A stretch of 64,000 bases of DNA from JACRCT01 sp049841135 (GTDB lineage: Bacteria > Myxococcota > Myxococcia > Myxococcales > UBA5297), in assembly GCA_049841135.1 (NCBI GenBank), contig JASGHK010000001.1:496001-560000 (forward strand), given 5' to 3'. Numbering within the stretch: the first letter of the stretch is position 1; the number at the start of each line of letters is the position of its first letter. Made by a program: the position numbers and the translations under genes. Below are positions 19,214 through 27,466 of this stretch, piece after piece. The notes beneath the pieces were generated by a model. The model was not told the DNA's origin. It did no database searches and was given only the letters and a program-made list of their open reading frames with translations.

Positions 19214-19854
19214 ATGCTCGACTTTAGGCAGGACAACCAGACCAGGGGCGAGTTCGAGGAGCTGGCGCTGCAGCACCTCGACCCGATGTACTCCGCAGCG
19301 CTGCGGCTGACCAAGAACGAGCGGGATGCCGAGGACCTCGTGCAGGACACCTTCCTGCGCGCCTACCGCTTCTTCGACAAGTTCGAGCGCGGGACCAACA
19401 TCAAGGCCTGGCTCTTCAAGAATCCTCACCAACACGTTCATCAACCGCTACCGCCGCCGGGTCAAGGAGCGCACGGTCGTCGAGGGCAGCGAGCGCGAGA
19501 CGGTCCACGAGCGGTTCATCAGCCGCGACGCCACCGACTACGCCGCCAACCCCGAGCAGTACTTCTTCGAGCGCCTGCTCTCCGACGACATCCTGGGCGC
19601 CATCGACCGAGCTCCCGCTCGACTTCCGCCTGGTCGTCATCCTGGCGGACCTGCAGGAGTTCTCCTACAAGGAGATCGCCGACATCCTCGGCTGCCCGGT
19701 GGGCACGGTCATGAGCCGGCTGTACCGCGGCCGCAAGCTGCTCCAGAAGATGCTCAAGCACTACGCGCAGGAGAGCGGAGTCCTCAAGGACGAAGAGGCC
19801 GAGCACGCTCCTGCCGATTTGGAAGAGTACCGGCGCCGCAAGGCGCAGTCGTAA
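19214..19854 (+). CDS. ECF RNA polymerase sigma factor (two frameshifts)
   Basis: About 212 residues. Region 2 is clear: ELALQHLDPMYSAALRLTKNERDAEDLVQDTFLRAYRFFDKFE. A break at GAATC 19420-19424 separates it from FERGTNIKAWLFKILTNTFINRYRR, which reads through when one A is removed. A second break next to GAGCTC 19609-19614 separates AID from ELPLDFRLVVILADLQEFSYKEIADILGCPVGTVMSRLYRGRKLL, the region 4 helix-turn-helix. With both indels corrected it is an intact RpoE/SigW-like factor. It is followed by a ZAS-domain anti-sigma gene 123 bp downstream, the usual pairing. The protein ends with an acidic tail. The start ATG 19214 (MLDFRQDNQTRGEF) precedes region 2 directly. Confidence 0.88.
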
Positions 19855-19977
19855 GACGGACGCAGACCACACACCTTCCTGCCTGCCACTCCTCGAGAGG
19901 CACGGAGGCGGACCTTGACGGGACGTTCCACCAGCAGCAGCGGTCGCATCGACGACGGAAAGCCCGGGCGCGGCGCC

Positions 19978-20817
19978 ATGAACTGCCAGGACTTCGAACC
20001 CTTCCTCTTCGCCTACGTGGACGGCGAGTTCGACGGCCCCGAGAAGGCCGACGCCGACGCCCACCTCGGGACCTGCGAGGCCTGCCGCCGCGAGGTGGAG
20101 GAGCAGCGGGCCTTCAAGCGCAAGATGCGCGAGGTCGCCTCCGGGGCCGCCTCCGCCCTGGCCCCGGCGACCCTGCGCGACCGGATCGAGGCCTCGCTCG
20201 AGAAGGAGCGCGCTCCCACGCCGATCACGCGCTACCTCAAGCCCTCCTACCTCGTCCCCGCCAGCCTCGCCGCCGCCGCCACCATCGCCACCGTCGTCTG
20301 GCTCTCCGGCACGAGCCCCGAGCCCGCCAACCGCCTCATCCAGGAGGCCATCCTCCACCACCAGCGCGACCTGCCCCTGGACGTCCAGGCCCAGGGCGAG
20401 CAGTCCCAGCCGGTCCGCGACTGGCTGCGCGGCCGCGTCGACTTCGCCCCTTCGCGCATCCCCGAGCTGCGCAACGTCGCCCTGCGCGGCGCCCGCCTCT
20501 CCCAGCTCAACGGCCACCCGGCCGCCTACGTCGTCTACGGGCCTCGCGGGGCCGGCAACGCCGCCATTCCCAGCGCCAAGCGCGTCTCGCTGCTGGTCTA
20601 CGACGACCCCGACCTGCGCCTGCCTGCTGGCCGACGCATCGCCGACCGCGACGTGATGCTCGCCAACCAGCGCGGCTACAACGTCGTCGTCTGGAAGGAC
20701 AAGGAGATCGCCTACACCGTGGTCAGCGACCTGGACGAGCAGCAGCTCGTGGAGCTGCTCCAGCCGCTGCCCAAGCAAGACGACGCTCCCCCGGCGGCTG
20801 CCGCTGGCAACCAGTAG
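19978..20817 (+). CDS. Membrane anti-sigma factor with a zinc-binding (ZAS) domain
   Basis: This 279-residue protein begins MNCQDFEPFLFAYVDGEFD and contains the HxxxCxxC zinc motif (AHLGTCEACRREV, about residues 30-42) typical of anti-sigma factors of ECF sigmas. A transmembrane segment (YLVPASLAAAATIATVVWLSG) lies at about residues 88-108, and an extracytoplasmic domain of about 170 residues follows. It should hold the upstream sigma factor at the inner membrane and release it on an envelope signal. TTG 19915, with GGAGG ahead of it, is an alternative start; I prefer ATG 19978 because the zinc-finger domain starts right after it. The extracytoplasmic part has no family I recognise. Confidence 0.85.
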   Translation: MNCQDFEPFLFAYVDGEFDGPEKADADAHLGTCEACRREVEEQRAFKRKMREVASGAASALAPATLRDRIEASLEKERAPTPITRYLKPSYLVPASLAAAATIATVVWLSGTSPEPANRLIQEAILHHQRDLPLDVQAQGEQSQPVRDWLRGRVDFAPSRIPELRNVALRGARLSQLNGHPAAYVVYGPRGAGNAAIPSAKRVSLLVYDDPDLRLPAGRRIADRDVMLANQRGYNVVVWKDKEIAYTVVSDLDEQQLVELLQPLPKQDDAPPAAAAGNQ

Positions 20818-20882
20818 CGCTTCGCTCTGTTTTCCGGAGCCGCCTGACGGACTAACAGCCTGAAATCACTCGGGCTGCTTCG

Positions 20883-20911
20883 TTGACTCTCCCAATCCAT
20901 CCATCTACGAT
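20883..20911 (+). promoter_or_regulatory. Sigma-70-type promoter for frzS
   Basis: TTGACT (20883-20888) and TACGAT (20906-20911) are separated by exactly 17 bp, about 70 bp ahead of the frzS start. This is the best housekeeping-type promoter match I found in the window. Confidence 0.6.
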
Positions 20912-20922
20912 TCGCCCGTCGA

Positions 20923-20956
20923 AGCGGCCTTTCATGGGACACCCGTGAAGGCCGCT
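20923..20956 (+). promoter_or_regulatory. Leader hairpin ahead of frzS
   Basis: AGCGGCCTTTCA (20923-20934) pairs with TGAAGGCCGCT (20946-20956) with one bulge, and the stem is followed by the pyrimidine-rich CCTTTCGTGTCCTTTTC. It lies between the predicted promoter and the frzS start, so it could be an attenuator or mRNA stabiliser, or the terminator of the anti-sigma gene upstream. Confidence 0.5.
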
Positions 20957-20984
20957 CCTTTCGTGTCCTTTTCGGGCGGAGACC

Positions 20985-22664
20985 ATGTCCAAGAAGATCG
21001 CCATCATCGAAAGCGATGCGGGGTTCTCCGCGAAGCTGCGCGCGGAGCTGGAAGGCAAGGGCTTTGCGGTCGCCGACACCGGCGACGGCAAGGCCGCGGT
21101 GGACCTCGTCAAGCGCGAGAAGCCCGACCTCATCATCCTGTCCGTCGAGCTGTCTGCAGGCCAGAGCGGCTACATCATCTGCGGCAAGCTGAAGAAGGAC
21201 GACGAGCTCAAGAAGGTCCCGGTCATCATCATCGGCAAGGACGCGGAGGGGTTCGAGAGCCACAAGCGCCTCAAGGCCCGCGCCGAGGAGTACTTCAAGA
21301 AGCCCTTCGACCCGCCGGCCATCCTCGAGAAGATCGGCAACCTCATCGGCCTGCCCGAGCCCGCCGGCGGCGACCTGGTGTTAGAGGACGAGAGCCTGGG
21401 GCTGTCGAACCTGGGCGAGGACGAGCCGCTCGTCGAGAAGCCCGAGGGCGGCGAGACCCGGGCCGACCCCGACCTGGACATGCTGGACGCCGCCTTCGAG
21501 AACATCAGCGACGACCCGAAGGAGGCCGCGGGCGGTGACGCCGCGGCCGAAGAGCCCGTCGTCGCCCCCTCCGACGAAGGGCTCATCGAGGAGCCCCCGG
21601 CCGTCGAAGAGAAGCTCGACGACCTGGGCGGCGAGGCCACCGACGCGCTCGACTCCCTGGGCACGGGCGACAAGGCGGGAGACGACGTCGTCCTCGACGC
21701 GCTCGAGCCCCTGGACGACGTGAAGGAGCCCCCGCCCGCCGAGAAGCCCAAGCCCGAGCCCAAGCGGATGCCCCGGCTGCCCACCTCGGTCCCGGTGGAC
21801 ATGGACGACGGCGAGCTGCAGACCCTGCGCGCCAAGGTCGGCGAGCTCGAGGGCAAGGTCCGCGAGCTGGAGGACCAGGTCACCGAGAAGACCAACGAGC
21901 TCGACGCGGTCAAGAACACGACCAGCGGCTCGTCCAAGGAGGTCTTCGCCCTCAAGGAGCAGAGCACCAAGAAGGACAAGGAGATCCTGCGCCTGAAGGG
22001 CGAGGTCAACGAGAAGGACCAGAAGATCGTCGAGATGGAGGAGAAGCTCAACTCCCTCGAGCAGAAGTCCAGCGAGCTGACCACCGAGGCGGCCAAGAAG
22101 GACGCGCAGATCAAGACGCTGACCCAGCGCGCCGAAGGGGCCACCAAGGACCGCAAGAGCCTGGAGACCCAGGTCAACCAGGGCAAGGACGAGATCCGCT
22201 CGCTCTCGGCCAAGCTGTCGGCGGCCCAGGGCGAGCTCGACCAGGCCCAGGACCAGGTCGCGGACATGCAGAAGCAGCTCGAAAGCGCCCAGGCCGAGGC
22301 CGCCTCCAGCAAGACCGCCCTGGACGCGCTCAAGGGCGAGTTCGAGTCGGCCCGGTCGGCCGCCGAGGAGGCCAAGGAGAAGGTCTCGCAGCTCGAGACC
22401 GAGCTCGCCTCCGCCAAGTCCGAGGCCGAGAAGGTGCCGCAACTCGAGGAGGAGGCCCAGAACCTGCGCACCCGCGTGGCGGAGCTCGAGGAGTCCAACT
22501 CCAGCAACGAGCAGAAGGCCGCCAAGGCCCAGGCCCGGCTCAAGGGCGAGGAGAAGCTGCGCGAGAAGACCAAGAAGGCCCTCTCGGCCGCGCTCGCGGT
22601 CCTCGACGAGGCCCCGGCGTCGGGTGGCGACGACGGCGAGCTGATCGAGGAAGCGGTGAGTTAG
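20985..22664 (+). CDS. frzS: FrzS-type gliding motility protein: pseudo-receiver plus long coiled coil
   Basis: The 559-residue length is close to that of Myxococcus xanthus FrzS (about 555). Residues 1-125 form the receiver-like domain (MSKKIAIIESDAGFSAKL, GQSGYIICGKLKKDDELKKVPVIII, AEEYFKKPFD). The usual phosphoacceptor segment reads IILSVELSAG without the catalytic Asp, as in M. xanthus FrzS. An acidic, proline-rich linker covers about 130-275, and a coiled coil about 280-540 with heptads rich in Glu, Lys and Leu. FrzS is a polar protein that directs type IV pilus-driven S-motility and pole switching under Frz control. ATG 20985 is preceded by GGCGGAG. No other frz genes are nearby, as in Myxococcus, where frzS also stands apart from the main frz operon. 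Confidence 0.92.
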   Translation: MSKKIAIIESDAGFSAKLRAELEGKGFAVADTGDGKAAVDLVKREKPDLIILSVELSAGQSGYIICGKLKKDDELKKVPVIIIGKDAEGFESHKRLKARAEEYFKKPFDPPAILEKIGNLIGLPEPAGGDLVLEDESLGLSNLGEDEPLVEKPEGGETRADPDLDMLDAAFENISDDPKEAAGGDAAAEEPVVAPSDEGLIEEPPAVEEKLDDLGGEATDALDSLGTGDKAGDDVVLDALEPLDDVKEPPPAEKPKPEPKRMPRLPTSVPVDMDDGELQTLRAKVGELEGKVRELEDQVTEKTNELDAVKNTTSGSSKEVFALKEQSTKKDKEILRLKGEVNEKDQKIVEMEEKLNSLEQKSSELTTEAAKKDAQIKTLTQRAEGATKDRKSLETQVNQGKDEIRSLSAKLSAAQGELDQAQDQVADMQKQLESAQAEAASSKTALDALKGEFESARSAAEEAKEKVSQLETELASAKSEAEKVPQLEEEAQNLRTRVAELEESNSSNEQKAAKAQARLKGEEKLREKTKKALSAALAVLDEAPASGGDDGELIEEAVS

Positions 22665-22700
22665 GCTTCGGGCTTCGGGCCCCGGGCTTCGGGTAGAACA

Positions 22701-22740
22701 AGACGCCGCGATCTCCGAGGAGGTCGCGGCGTTCGCTTTT
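22701..22740 (+). terminator. Intrinsic terminator of frzS
   Basis: A GC-rich stem (GACGCCGCGATCTCC against GGAGGTCGCGGCGTT, one mismatch) is followed by TTCGCTTTT, 36 bp past the stop codon. Confidence 0.8.
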
Positions 22741-22744
22741 CCCG

Positions 22745-22910
22745 GAAGCCCGCCCAGGCCCGGCTCAAGGGCGAGGAGAAGCCCGGTCTGACGGCGACGA
22801 CGGCGAGATCGAGGAGTCCGGGCTCCAGATTTCAGACGAACCAAAACGCCGCGATCTCCGAGGAGATCGCGGCGTTCGCTTTTCCCGATGCCCGCAGCCC
22901 GGAGCCCGCC
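22745..22910. repeat. Decayed partial duplication of the frzS 3' end with a second terminator
   Basis: Bases 22751-22782 repeat the frzS segment at about 22526-22557, and 22795-22820 resemble the last frzS codons. A second, perfect copy of the terminator stem follows at 22845-22876 (15-bp arms) with CGCTTTTC after it. The palindrome also has AAAAC on its other side, so it could stop transcription of the convergent minus-strand gene as well. It looks like a tandem duplication of gene end plus terminator with an internal deletion. Confidence 0.7.
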
Positions 22911-24134
22911 CTACCCCTTCTTCTCCGTCATCTTCTTCGCGTTGATGCGGACCTGCGAGGGCACGTTCTTGTTGTTGGCCAGCTCCTTGATCTCGGAGTC
23001 GCGCAGCGTCGACATGAAGCGCATGGCGATGGCCAGAGGCACCTTCGGGTTCTTCACCAGCGCCAGCTTGATGGAGTACTGGCGGGTCCACTCGCGCGAC
23101 ATGTAGATGCGGCGCAGCACCTCGTCGGAGGTGGTCTTGGAGTGCGCGAGGTTGGCCACCTCGCCGTCGGTGATGCGCGGCGAGCCGATGACCGCCGCCT
23201 GCACCAACTTGTTGGGGTCGCGCAAGAGGATGGTGCGCGCCTCCTTGTTGCCCAGGGTCGCCAGCTTGATGCGGTCGGAGACGCCCATCTTGCCGACGCG
23301 CTGGGTCAGGTTCATCCGCTTGCCCTCCTCCATGGGAGGGGCGGCGGCGCTGGTCAGGGCCTCGCCGAACTCTTCGATCAGGGCTTCGGCGGTGTCCGGC
23401 GGCGGTGGCGGAGGCTCACCGGCCTCCATGGCGAGCACGGCGTCGGGCTTCTTGCCGTGGATGCGGACGTGCGCCTCGATCATCACCGGCAGGTCGATGA
23501 GGCACAGGCCGTTGCGGACGCAGAAGTCGCAGGTCAGGTCCACCAGCGCCTTGCTGGTGGCGGGGTTGTTGAGCACCGCCCGGAGCACGCTCTCGCTGCG
23601 CAGCACGCGCAGCTGGTTGTTGGCGATGATCTCCAGGATGCGGCCGCTGGTGGTCCCCGCGGCGATCTGCGCGACGGTCGCGTCGTGGGTGGTGTTGTTG
23701 AGCGCGATGTACTCGAGCGGCTGGTCCTTGCCCGCCAGGCACTCGGCGAAGAAGTGCAGCACGCGGGGGCTCGCGCCTTCGTCGCGCAGCGCCACCGAGA
23801 GGATCTTGTCCGGCAGCCCGCCCGCGGTCTTGCGTGACGAGGCGACCACGCCGGCATCCGGGTCGCCGGCGAGCAGCGCCAGGCAGACGCACATGTCCGG
23901 CGGCGCGAGCGGCACCAGGCCCTTGGCGGCCATGCCGCGCAGCGGGACCGGGCTCTTGGGGTCGGCGTGCTTGCGGAAGTTGGGCGGGATCCGCTCGATG
24001 GAGAGCGGCGCGACCTCGGGCATGACGTCCACGACCGCCACCGCGGCAACATCCAGCACCGGGAGGGCGGGAGCCTGCGCGGGGGCGCCTTCGGCCGGGG
24101 CGACGGGGGCGTTGGGGTCAGCGGTTTCGGTCAT
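22911..24134 (-). CDS. Conserved hypothetical protein, alpha-helical repeat type
   Basis: This 407-residue protein starts at ATG 24134, overlapping the end of coaX by 17 bases, so the two are probably one transcript. A Pro/Ala-rich N-terminal 60 residues is followed by a helical repeat-like body (IALNNTTHDATVAQIAAG, ILEIIANNQLRVLRSESVLRAVLNNP, TLGNKEARTILLRDPNKLVQAAVIGSP, IKELANNKNVPSQVR). The repeated pattern of Asn-Asn or Asn-Lys at helix ends resembles HEAT/leucine-rich-variant repeats. A proline run (PPPPPPD) near residue 245 splits the body. I do not recognise a catalytic motif. Similar proteins are, as far as I recall, common in Myxococcota. No signal peptide is seen, so it is probably cytoplasmic. 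Confidence 0.75.
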   Translation of the reverse strand: MTETADPNAPVAPAEGAPAQAPALPVLDVAAVAVVDVMPEVAPLSIERIPPNFRKHADPKSPVPLRGMAAKGLVPLAPPDMCVCLALLAGDPDAGVVASSRKTAGGLPDKILSVALRDEGASPRVLHFFAECLAGKDQPLEYIALNNTTHDATVAQIAAGTTSGRILEIIANNQLRVLRSESVLRAVLNNPATSKALVDLTCDFCVRNGLCLIDLPVMIEAHVRIHGKKPDAVLAMEAGEPPPPPPDTAEALIEEFGEALTSAAAPPMEEGKRMNLTQRVGKMGVSDRIKLATLGNKEARTILLRDPNKLVQAAVIGSPRITDGEVANLAHSKTTSDEVLRRIYMSREWTRQYSIKLALVKNPKVPLAIAMRFMSTLRDSEIKELANNKNVPSQVRINAKKMTEKKG

Positions 24135-24882
24135 GGATGATCCTCAGTCCGTCCAGCGTCAGGAAGTCGTCGACCTCGGAGATGGTCTTGCTCTCGGCGG
24201 CGATGAGCGGGGCCAGGCCGCCGGTCGCGACGATCTTCGGCTTGCTGCCCATCTCGGCCGACATCCGCGTGCACAGCCCGTCGACCAGGCCCACGTAGCC
24301 GAAGACCAGGCCCGACTGCATGCTGTTGACCGTGTTGCGGCCCACCACGTGCTGGGGGCGGACGAACTCGACCCGGGGCAGCTTGCTCGCGGCGCGGAAG
24401 AGCGCGTCCATGCTGACGATGATGCCCGGGCAGATGCTGCCGCCCAGGTACTCGCCCTTGGCGCTGACCGCGTCGAAGGTGGTGGCGGTGCCGAAGTCCA
24501 CGATGATGAGCGAGCACTTCCAGCGCTCGTAGGCGGCGACGCCGTTGACCACCCGGTCGGCGCCCACCTCGGCCGGGTTGTCGTAGAGCACCGGCATGCC
24601 GGTGCGCACGCCAGGGCCGACGAACAGCGGGTCGCAGCCGAAGTAGCGCTTGGACATCGAGCGGATGGTGAACTGGATGGGCGGGACGACCGAGGAGACC
24701 GCCACCGCGTCGACCTTCTTCGCGTCGATGCCCGAGCGGGCGAACATCTGGGTGATGAGGATGCCGTACTCGTCGGCGGTCTTGCGGGTGCTGGTCTCGA
24801 CCCGCCAGTGGTCCTTGAGGCTCGTGCCCTCGTAGACGCCCAGGGTGATGTTGGTGTTGCCGACGTCGACCGCGAGCAGCAT
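24118..24882 (-). CDS. coaX: Type III pantothenate kinase
   Basis: This 254-residue protein starts MLLAVDVGNTNITLGVYEG at ATG 24882, with a strong GGAGGAGG Shine-Dalgarno. Type III (CoaX) motifs are all present: DVGNTN (phosphate binding), NPAEVGADRVVNGVAA, IIVDFGTATTFDAVS and GYLGGSICPGI (written here as GEYLGGSICPGI), then VGRNTVNSMQSGLVFGYVGLVD. It phosphorylates pantothenate in the first step of CoA synthesis in the cytoplasm and, unlike CoaA, is insensitive to CoA feedback. The length is normal for the family. The downstream gene overlaps it by 17 bases. No birA neighbour is seen. Confidence 0.95.
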   Translation of the reverse strand: MLLAVDVGNTNITLGVYEGTSLKDHWRVETSTRKTADEYGILITQMFARSGIDAKKVDAVAVSSVVPPIQFTIRSMSKRYFGCDPLFVGPGVRTGMPVLYDNPAEVGADRVVNGVAAYERWKCSLIIVDFGTATTFDAVSAKGEYLGGSICPGIIVSMDALFRAASKLPRVEFVRPQHVVGRNTVNSMQSGLVFGYVGLVDGLCTRMSAEMGSKPKIVATGGLAPLIAAESKTISEVDDFLTLDGLRIIHDRNR

Positions 24883-24903
24883 GGCGTGCCTCCTCCGAGC
24901 GGC

Positions 24904-24933
24904 TATAGAAACCGAAAGAGCCTGACTACACAA
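24904..24933 (-). promoter_or_regulatory. Possible promoter for coaX
   Basis: On the minus strand TTGTGT and TCTATA are separated by 18 bp, and the predicted start point would lie about 15 bp ahead of the coaX initiation codon. The match is partial. Confidence 0.4.
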
Positions 24934-25125
24934 GGCTGTACGCCCGGGTTGACACCGGGCCGCGCCCGAGGATGATTGCCAGTCCTATCAAGCAGTTGGG
25001 AAGGACTTCGGGCGGAGGGAAGCGGCGCCGGACGGAGTCAGGGTCACAGACTTCGGCTCGCAAGCGACGAACCGAAGGAGTCCGAGTTCCGGCCCTGGTG
25101 GCCGGCGATCCACAAGGGGCACGGC

Positions 25126-25861
25126 ATGGGACGGTTCTTCAACCGCGAGGCAGCCGTCGTCGCGGTCGGCTTGCTCGTCGCAGGGCTGGCGGTGGGGCTC
25201 ATCGCCGGGCTCAAGCCCTGGATGGTGGCGGCGGTGACGGTGGGCATCGTGGCCATCCTGCACTGGCCGGTGACGCTGTCCTTCCAGTCGTGGGTGCTCG
25301 AGTACTACGTCGAGCACGGCAAGCTGCAGCGGGCGCTGGAGCTCGGCCATCGAGATCCGCGACTCGGCGATGATCCGCCGGGAGCGCGAGAAGGCGCACA
25401 TCGACGTGGCGTTCGTGCACTTCGCCCGCGGCGACTACGAGCACGCGTTGCAGAACCTGAACAAGGTGGTGACGAGCTCGCTCAAGCCGGCGACCCGGGC
25501 AGTGGTGGACGGCTCGACGGCCTACGCGCTGGCGTGGCTCGAGCGCGAGCTGCCGCGCGCCGAGGAGGCCGCCCAGCGCGCCATCGCTGCTTTCTCGAGC
25601 GAGCCGCTCTTCGGCTACTTCCTGGGCCTGGTCCGCTACAAGCAGAAGCGCCTGCCCGAGGCGAAGGAGCTCATCGCCAAGTCGCTCGAGGGCGAGCCGG
25701 ACCTCAAGCTGCCGCACCCCGGCGAGCGGCCCTACGTGCTGGCGCTGGTGCTCAGGGAGCTGGGCGAGAAGGACGCCGCCAAGGCCTCGCTGGAGAAGGC
25801 CAAGGGCACCCGCGGCCGCTTCGCCGAGCTGGCGGCCAAGGAGCTGGGCGTCGCCGCCTAG
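25126..25861 (+). CDS. Inner-membrane anchored TPR protein (one frameshift)
   Basis: The protein has about 244 residues after repair. MGRFFNREAAVVAVGLLVAG starts at ATG 25126 with AAGGGG seven bases ahead. Two hydrophobic helices cover about residues 8-50 (VVAVGLLVAGLAVGLIAG; MVAAVTVGIVAILHWPVTL). The frame breaks at GAGCTC 25339-25344: removing one G gives ...LQRALELAIEIRDSAMIRREREKAHID, which runs into the TPR part (VAFVHFARGDYEHALQNLNKVV, LFGYFLGLVRYKQKRLPEAKELIAKSLEG). The TPRs should face the cytoplasm. The CPBP protease gene follows after 12 bp, so they are probably an operon, and the TPR protein may present partners to the protease (inference). Confidence 0.8.
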
Positions 25862-25873
25862 CCTCGAGCCACC

Positions 25874-27091
25874 TTGGACCCCGCGCCCGCTTCTTCGGCC
25901 CCCGTCGATCCCAAGTTGCAGCGCTCCTCGCTGGCGGCGTTGCCGGCCTACCCCTACTTCGCGTTCCTCATCCTGGGGCAGGTCACGGTGGCGGCGGTCC
26001 TGCAGCTGGCGAGCCTCCCGCTCGGGCTCGCGCTGTCCGAGGTCTTCATCTTCGCGGCGCCGGCGTTCCTGCTCTCGCGGGCGGCCAACTACAAGCCGGC
26101 CTCCCTGCTGGCGCTTCGAACCCCTTCCCCGCTGCTCGTCTTGCTCGGGCTGCTCGCCGGGGCCTCGAACTTCCTGGTCGCCGGCGGCCTGCAGATTTTG
26201 GTGCGCTCGTTCGTGCCCGCGGAGTACGCCAAGCGCTTCGACGCGGCGCACCTGTTCCAGGGTGTCGGCGGAGCGGAGCTGATCCTGGTGGTCGTCTCCC
26301 TGGGCCTCTTCGCGCCGGTCTGCGAAGAGATCGCCTTCCGCGGGTGGATCCAGCCCATCCTGGGCGCCCGGAGCAGCGGGACGTGGAGCGTGGTGCTCAC
26401 CGCCATCCTCTTCGCCATCCTGCACCTGGACCCCATCGGCATGGCGGCGCGCATCGAGCTGGGCGTGCTCTTCGGGCTGCTCGCGCTGTGGACGCGCTCG
26501 CTCTGGCCGGCCATCGCCGCCCACGCCGCCAACAACCTCATCGCCGCCGGCCTGCTGGTCGCGGCCCTGACCGGACCCGAGCGCGTGGCGCAGGCGCCGA
26601 CCTCGCCGCTCAAGGCTCTGGCGTTGGCGGCCGCAGGCCTTGCGGGCGTCGTGCTCATCCTGCTCGTCGTGCGCCGCAAGACCTCGGGGCTCCCCGAGCG
26701 CGTCCTCGAGAGCGCCGACCCCGCCCAGGACCACCACCCGACCGCCCGCCGCGCCGGCGCCTGGCTTCCCGCCTGGATGGGGACCGCCATCGTCTGCGGC
26801 GTCGCGTTGATGGCCCTGCGCTGGAACGCCTTCCAGGTCGCCTTGGCGGATGCCGCGACCCCGCCGCAGCCCACGCTGCAGAAGCTTCCCGACGAGCCGG
26901 CCCGCAAGGCACTCGAGAAGCGGCTGGTCGAGGCCAAGAAGCAGGCGCAGTCGGGCGAGGTGGACCTGGAGCGCTACAAGGCTTTGCGCCAGCGGCTCGT
27001 GGCCCTCGGCAAAGCGGACGGCGGCCTGACGCTCGAAGCGGCCACGACGGCGCTCGAAGCCGCCGGTGAGCCCGACGCCGGAGCGCGCTGA
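25874..27091 (+). CDS. CPBP-family intramembrane metalloprotease
   Basis: This 405-residue polytopic membrane protein starts at TTG 25874. The CAAX/CPBP motifs are clear: CEEIAFRGW (motif 1, EExxxR), FAILHLDP (motif 2, with the His) and AAHAANN (motif 3), within about eight hydrophobic helices. An added C-terminal section (about residues 270-405) contains one more hydrophobic helix (AWMGTAIVCGVALMAL region) and a helical tail rich in Lys and Glu. Family members are glutamate-type intramembrane proteases or relatives such as Rce1/ABI domain proteins, and in bacteria many act in peptide maturation or self-protection; the substrate here is unknown. It is preceded by the TPR membrane protein with a 12-bp gap. 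Confidence 0.87.
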   Translation: MDPAPASSAPVDPKLQRSSLAALPAYPYFAFLILGQVTVAAVLQLASLPLGLALSEVFIFAAPAFLLSRAANYKPASLLALRTPSPLLVLLGLLAGASNFLVAGGLQILVRSFVPAEYAKRFDAAHLFQGVGGAELILVVVSLGLFAPVCEEIAFRGWIQPILGARSSGTWSVVLTAILFAILHLDPIGMAARIELGVLFGLLALWTRSLWPAIAAHAANNLIAAGLLVAALTGPERVAQAPTSPLKALALAAAGLAGVVLILLVVRRKTSGLPERVLESADPAQDHHPTARRAGAWLPAWMGTAIVCGVALMALRWNAFQVALADAATPPQPTLQKLPDEPARKALEKRLVEAKKQAQSGEVDLERYKALRQRLVALGKADGGLTLEAATTALEAAGEPDAGAR

Positions 27092-27100
27092 GCCGGCCAA

Positions 27101-27131
27101 CAAAAAGAAACCGGGGGCTGAATGCCCCCGG
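27101..27131 (-). terminator. Hairpin with T-run on the minus strand
   Basis: CCGGGGG and CCCCCGG flank CTGAATG at 27111-27131, and the plus strand has CAAAAAGAAA just before it, so a leftward transcript would end with a T-rich tract. It lies inside the left arm of the MITE-like repeat and could end transcripts from the lipoprotein gene at 27467-28255. Confidence 0.5.
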
Positions 27132-27394
27132 CTATCTGCACGAAGGCCACTAAAGTGGACTAGCCCCCGGCGAGCTACCGCTGAGGAGGGATTCGGGCGT
27201 ACCGCAGCCATCCGGGCAGAAATGCTCTGAAGAAGGTATCCGCCTCGCCTGCGTGTGCTGCGGGAGCGGCTGGAAACGGAATCCGAGATGGTCGAGTGCG
27301 CGTCGACGCTCGGCAGCGCCTCCACGCTGGAGTGCCGGGGGCCAGCCCACTTCAGTGGCCTTCGTGCAGATAGCCGGGGGCCTTCAGCCCCCGG
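27111..27394. repeat. MITE-like element with 61-bp terminal inverted repeats
   Basis: The arms at 27111-27171 and 27334-27394 are inverted copies of each other, differing at about four of 61 positions. Each arm carries the words CTATCTGCACGAAGGCCACT and a CCGGGGG/CCCCCGG hairpin. The 162-bp centre has no credible ORF. No transposase is near. The element fills the gap between the CPBP gene and the lipoprotein gene. Confidence 0.8.
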
Positions 27395-27466
27395 TCCCCA
27401 TCCCGCCAGCCCTGGCTGTCCACCTTCTGAACCACAATTTCCGTCAGGCGCACCCAACGTCTGAGT

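Noticed and set aside
17574..19854. TPR-zincin and sigma-factor genes as true pseudogenes
   Set aside because: Each break sits on a GATC or GAGCTC site, a one-base correction restores full conserved domains, and the rest of each frame shows no decay.
24934..25125. TTGACA at 24949 as promoter of the TPR membrane protein gene
   Set aside because: The -35 word is perfect, but no acceptable -10 lies at 16-18 bp (ATGATT is the best), so it is not listed.
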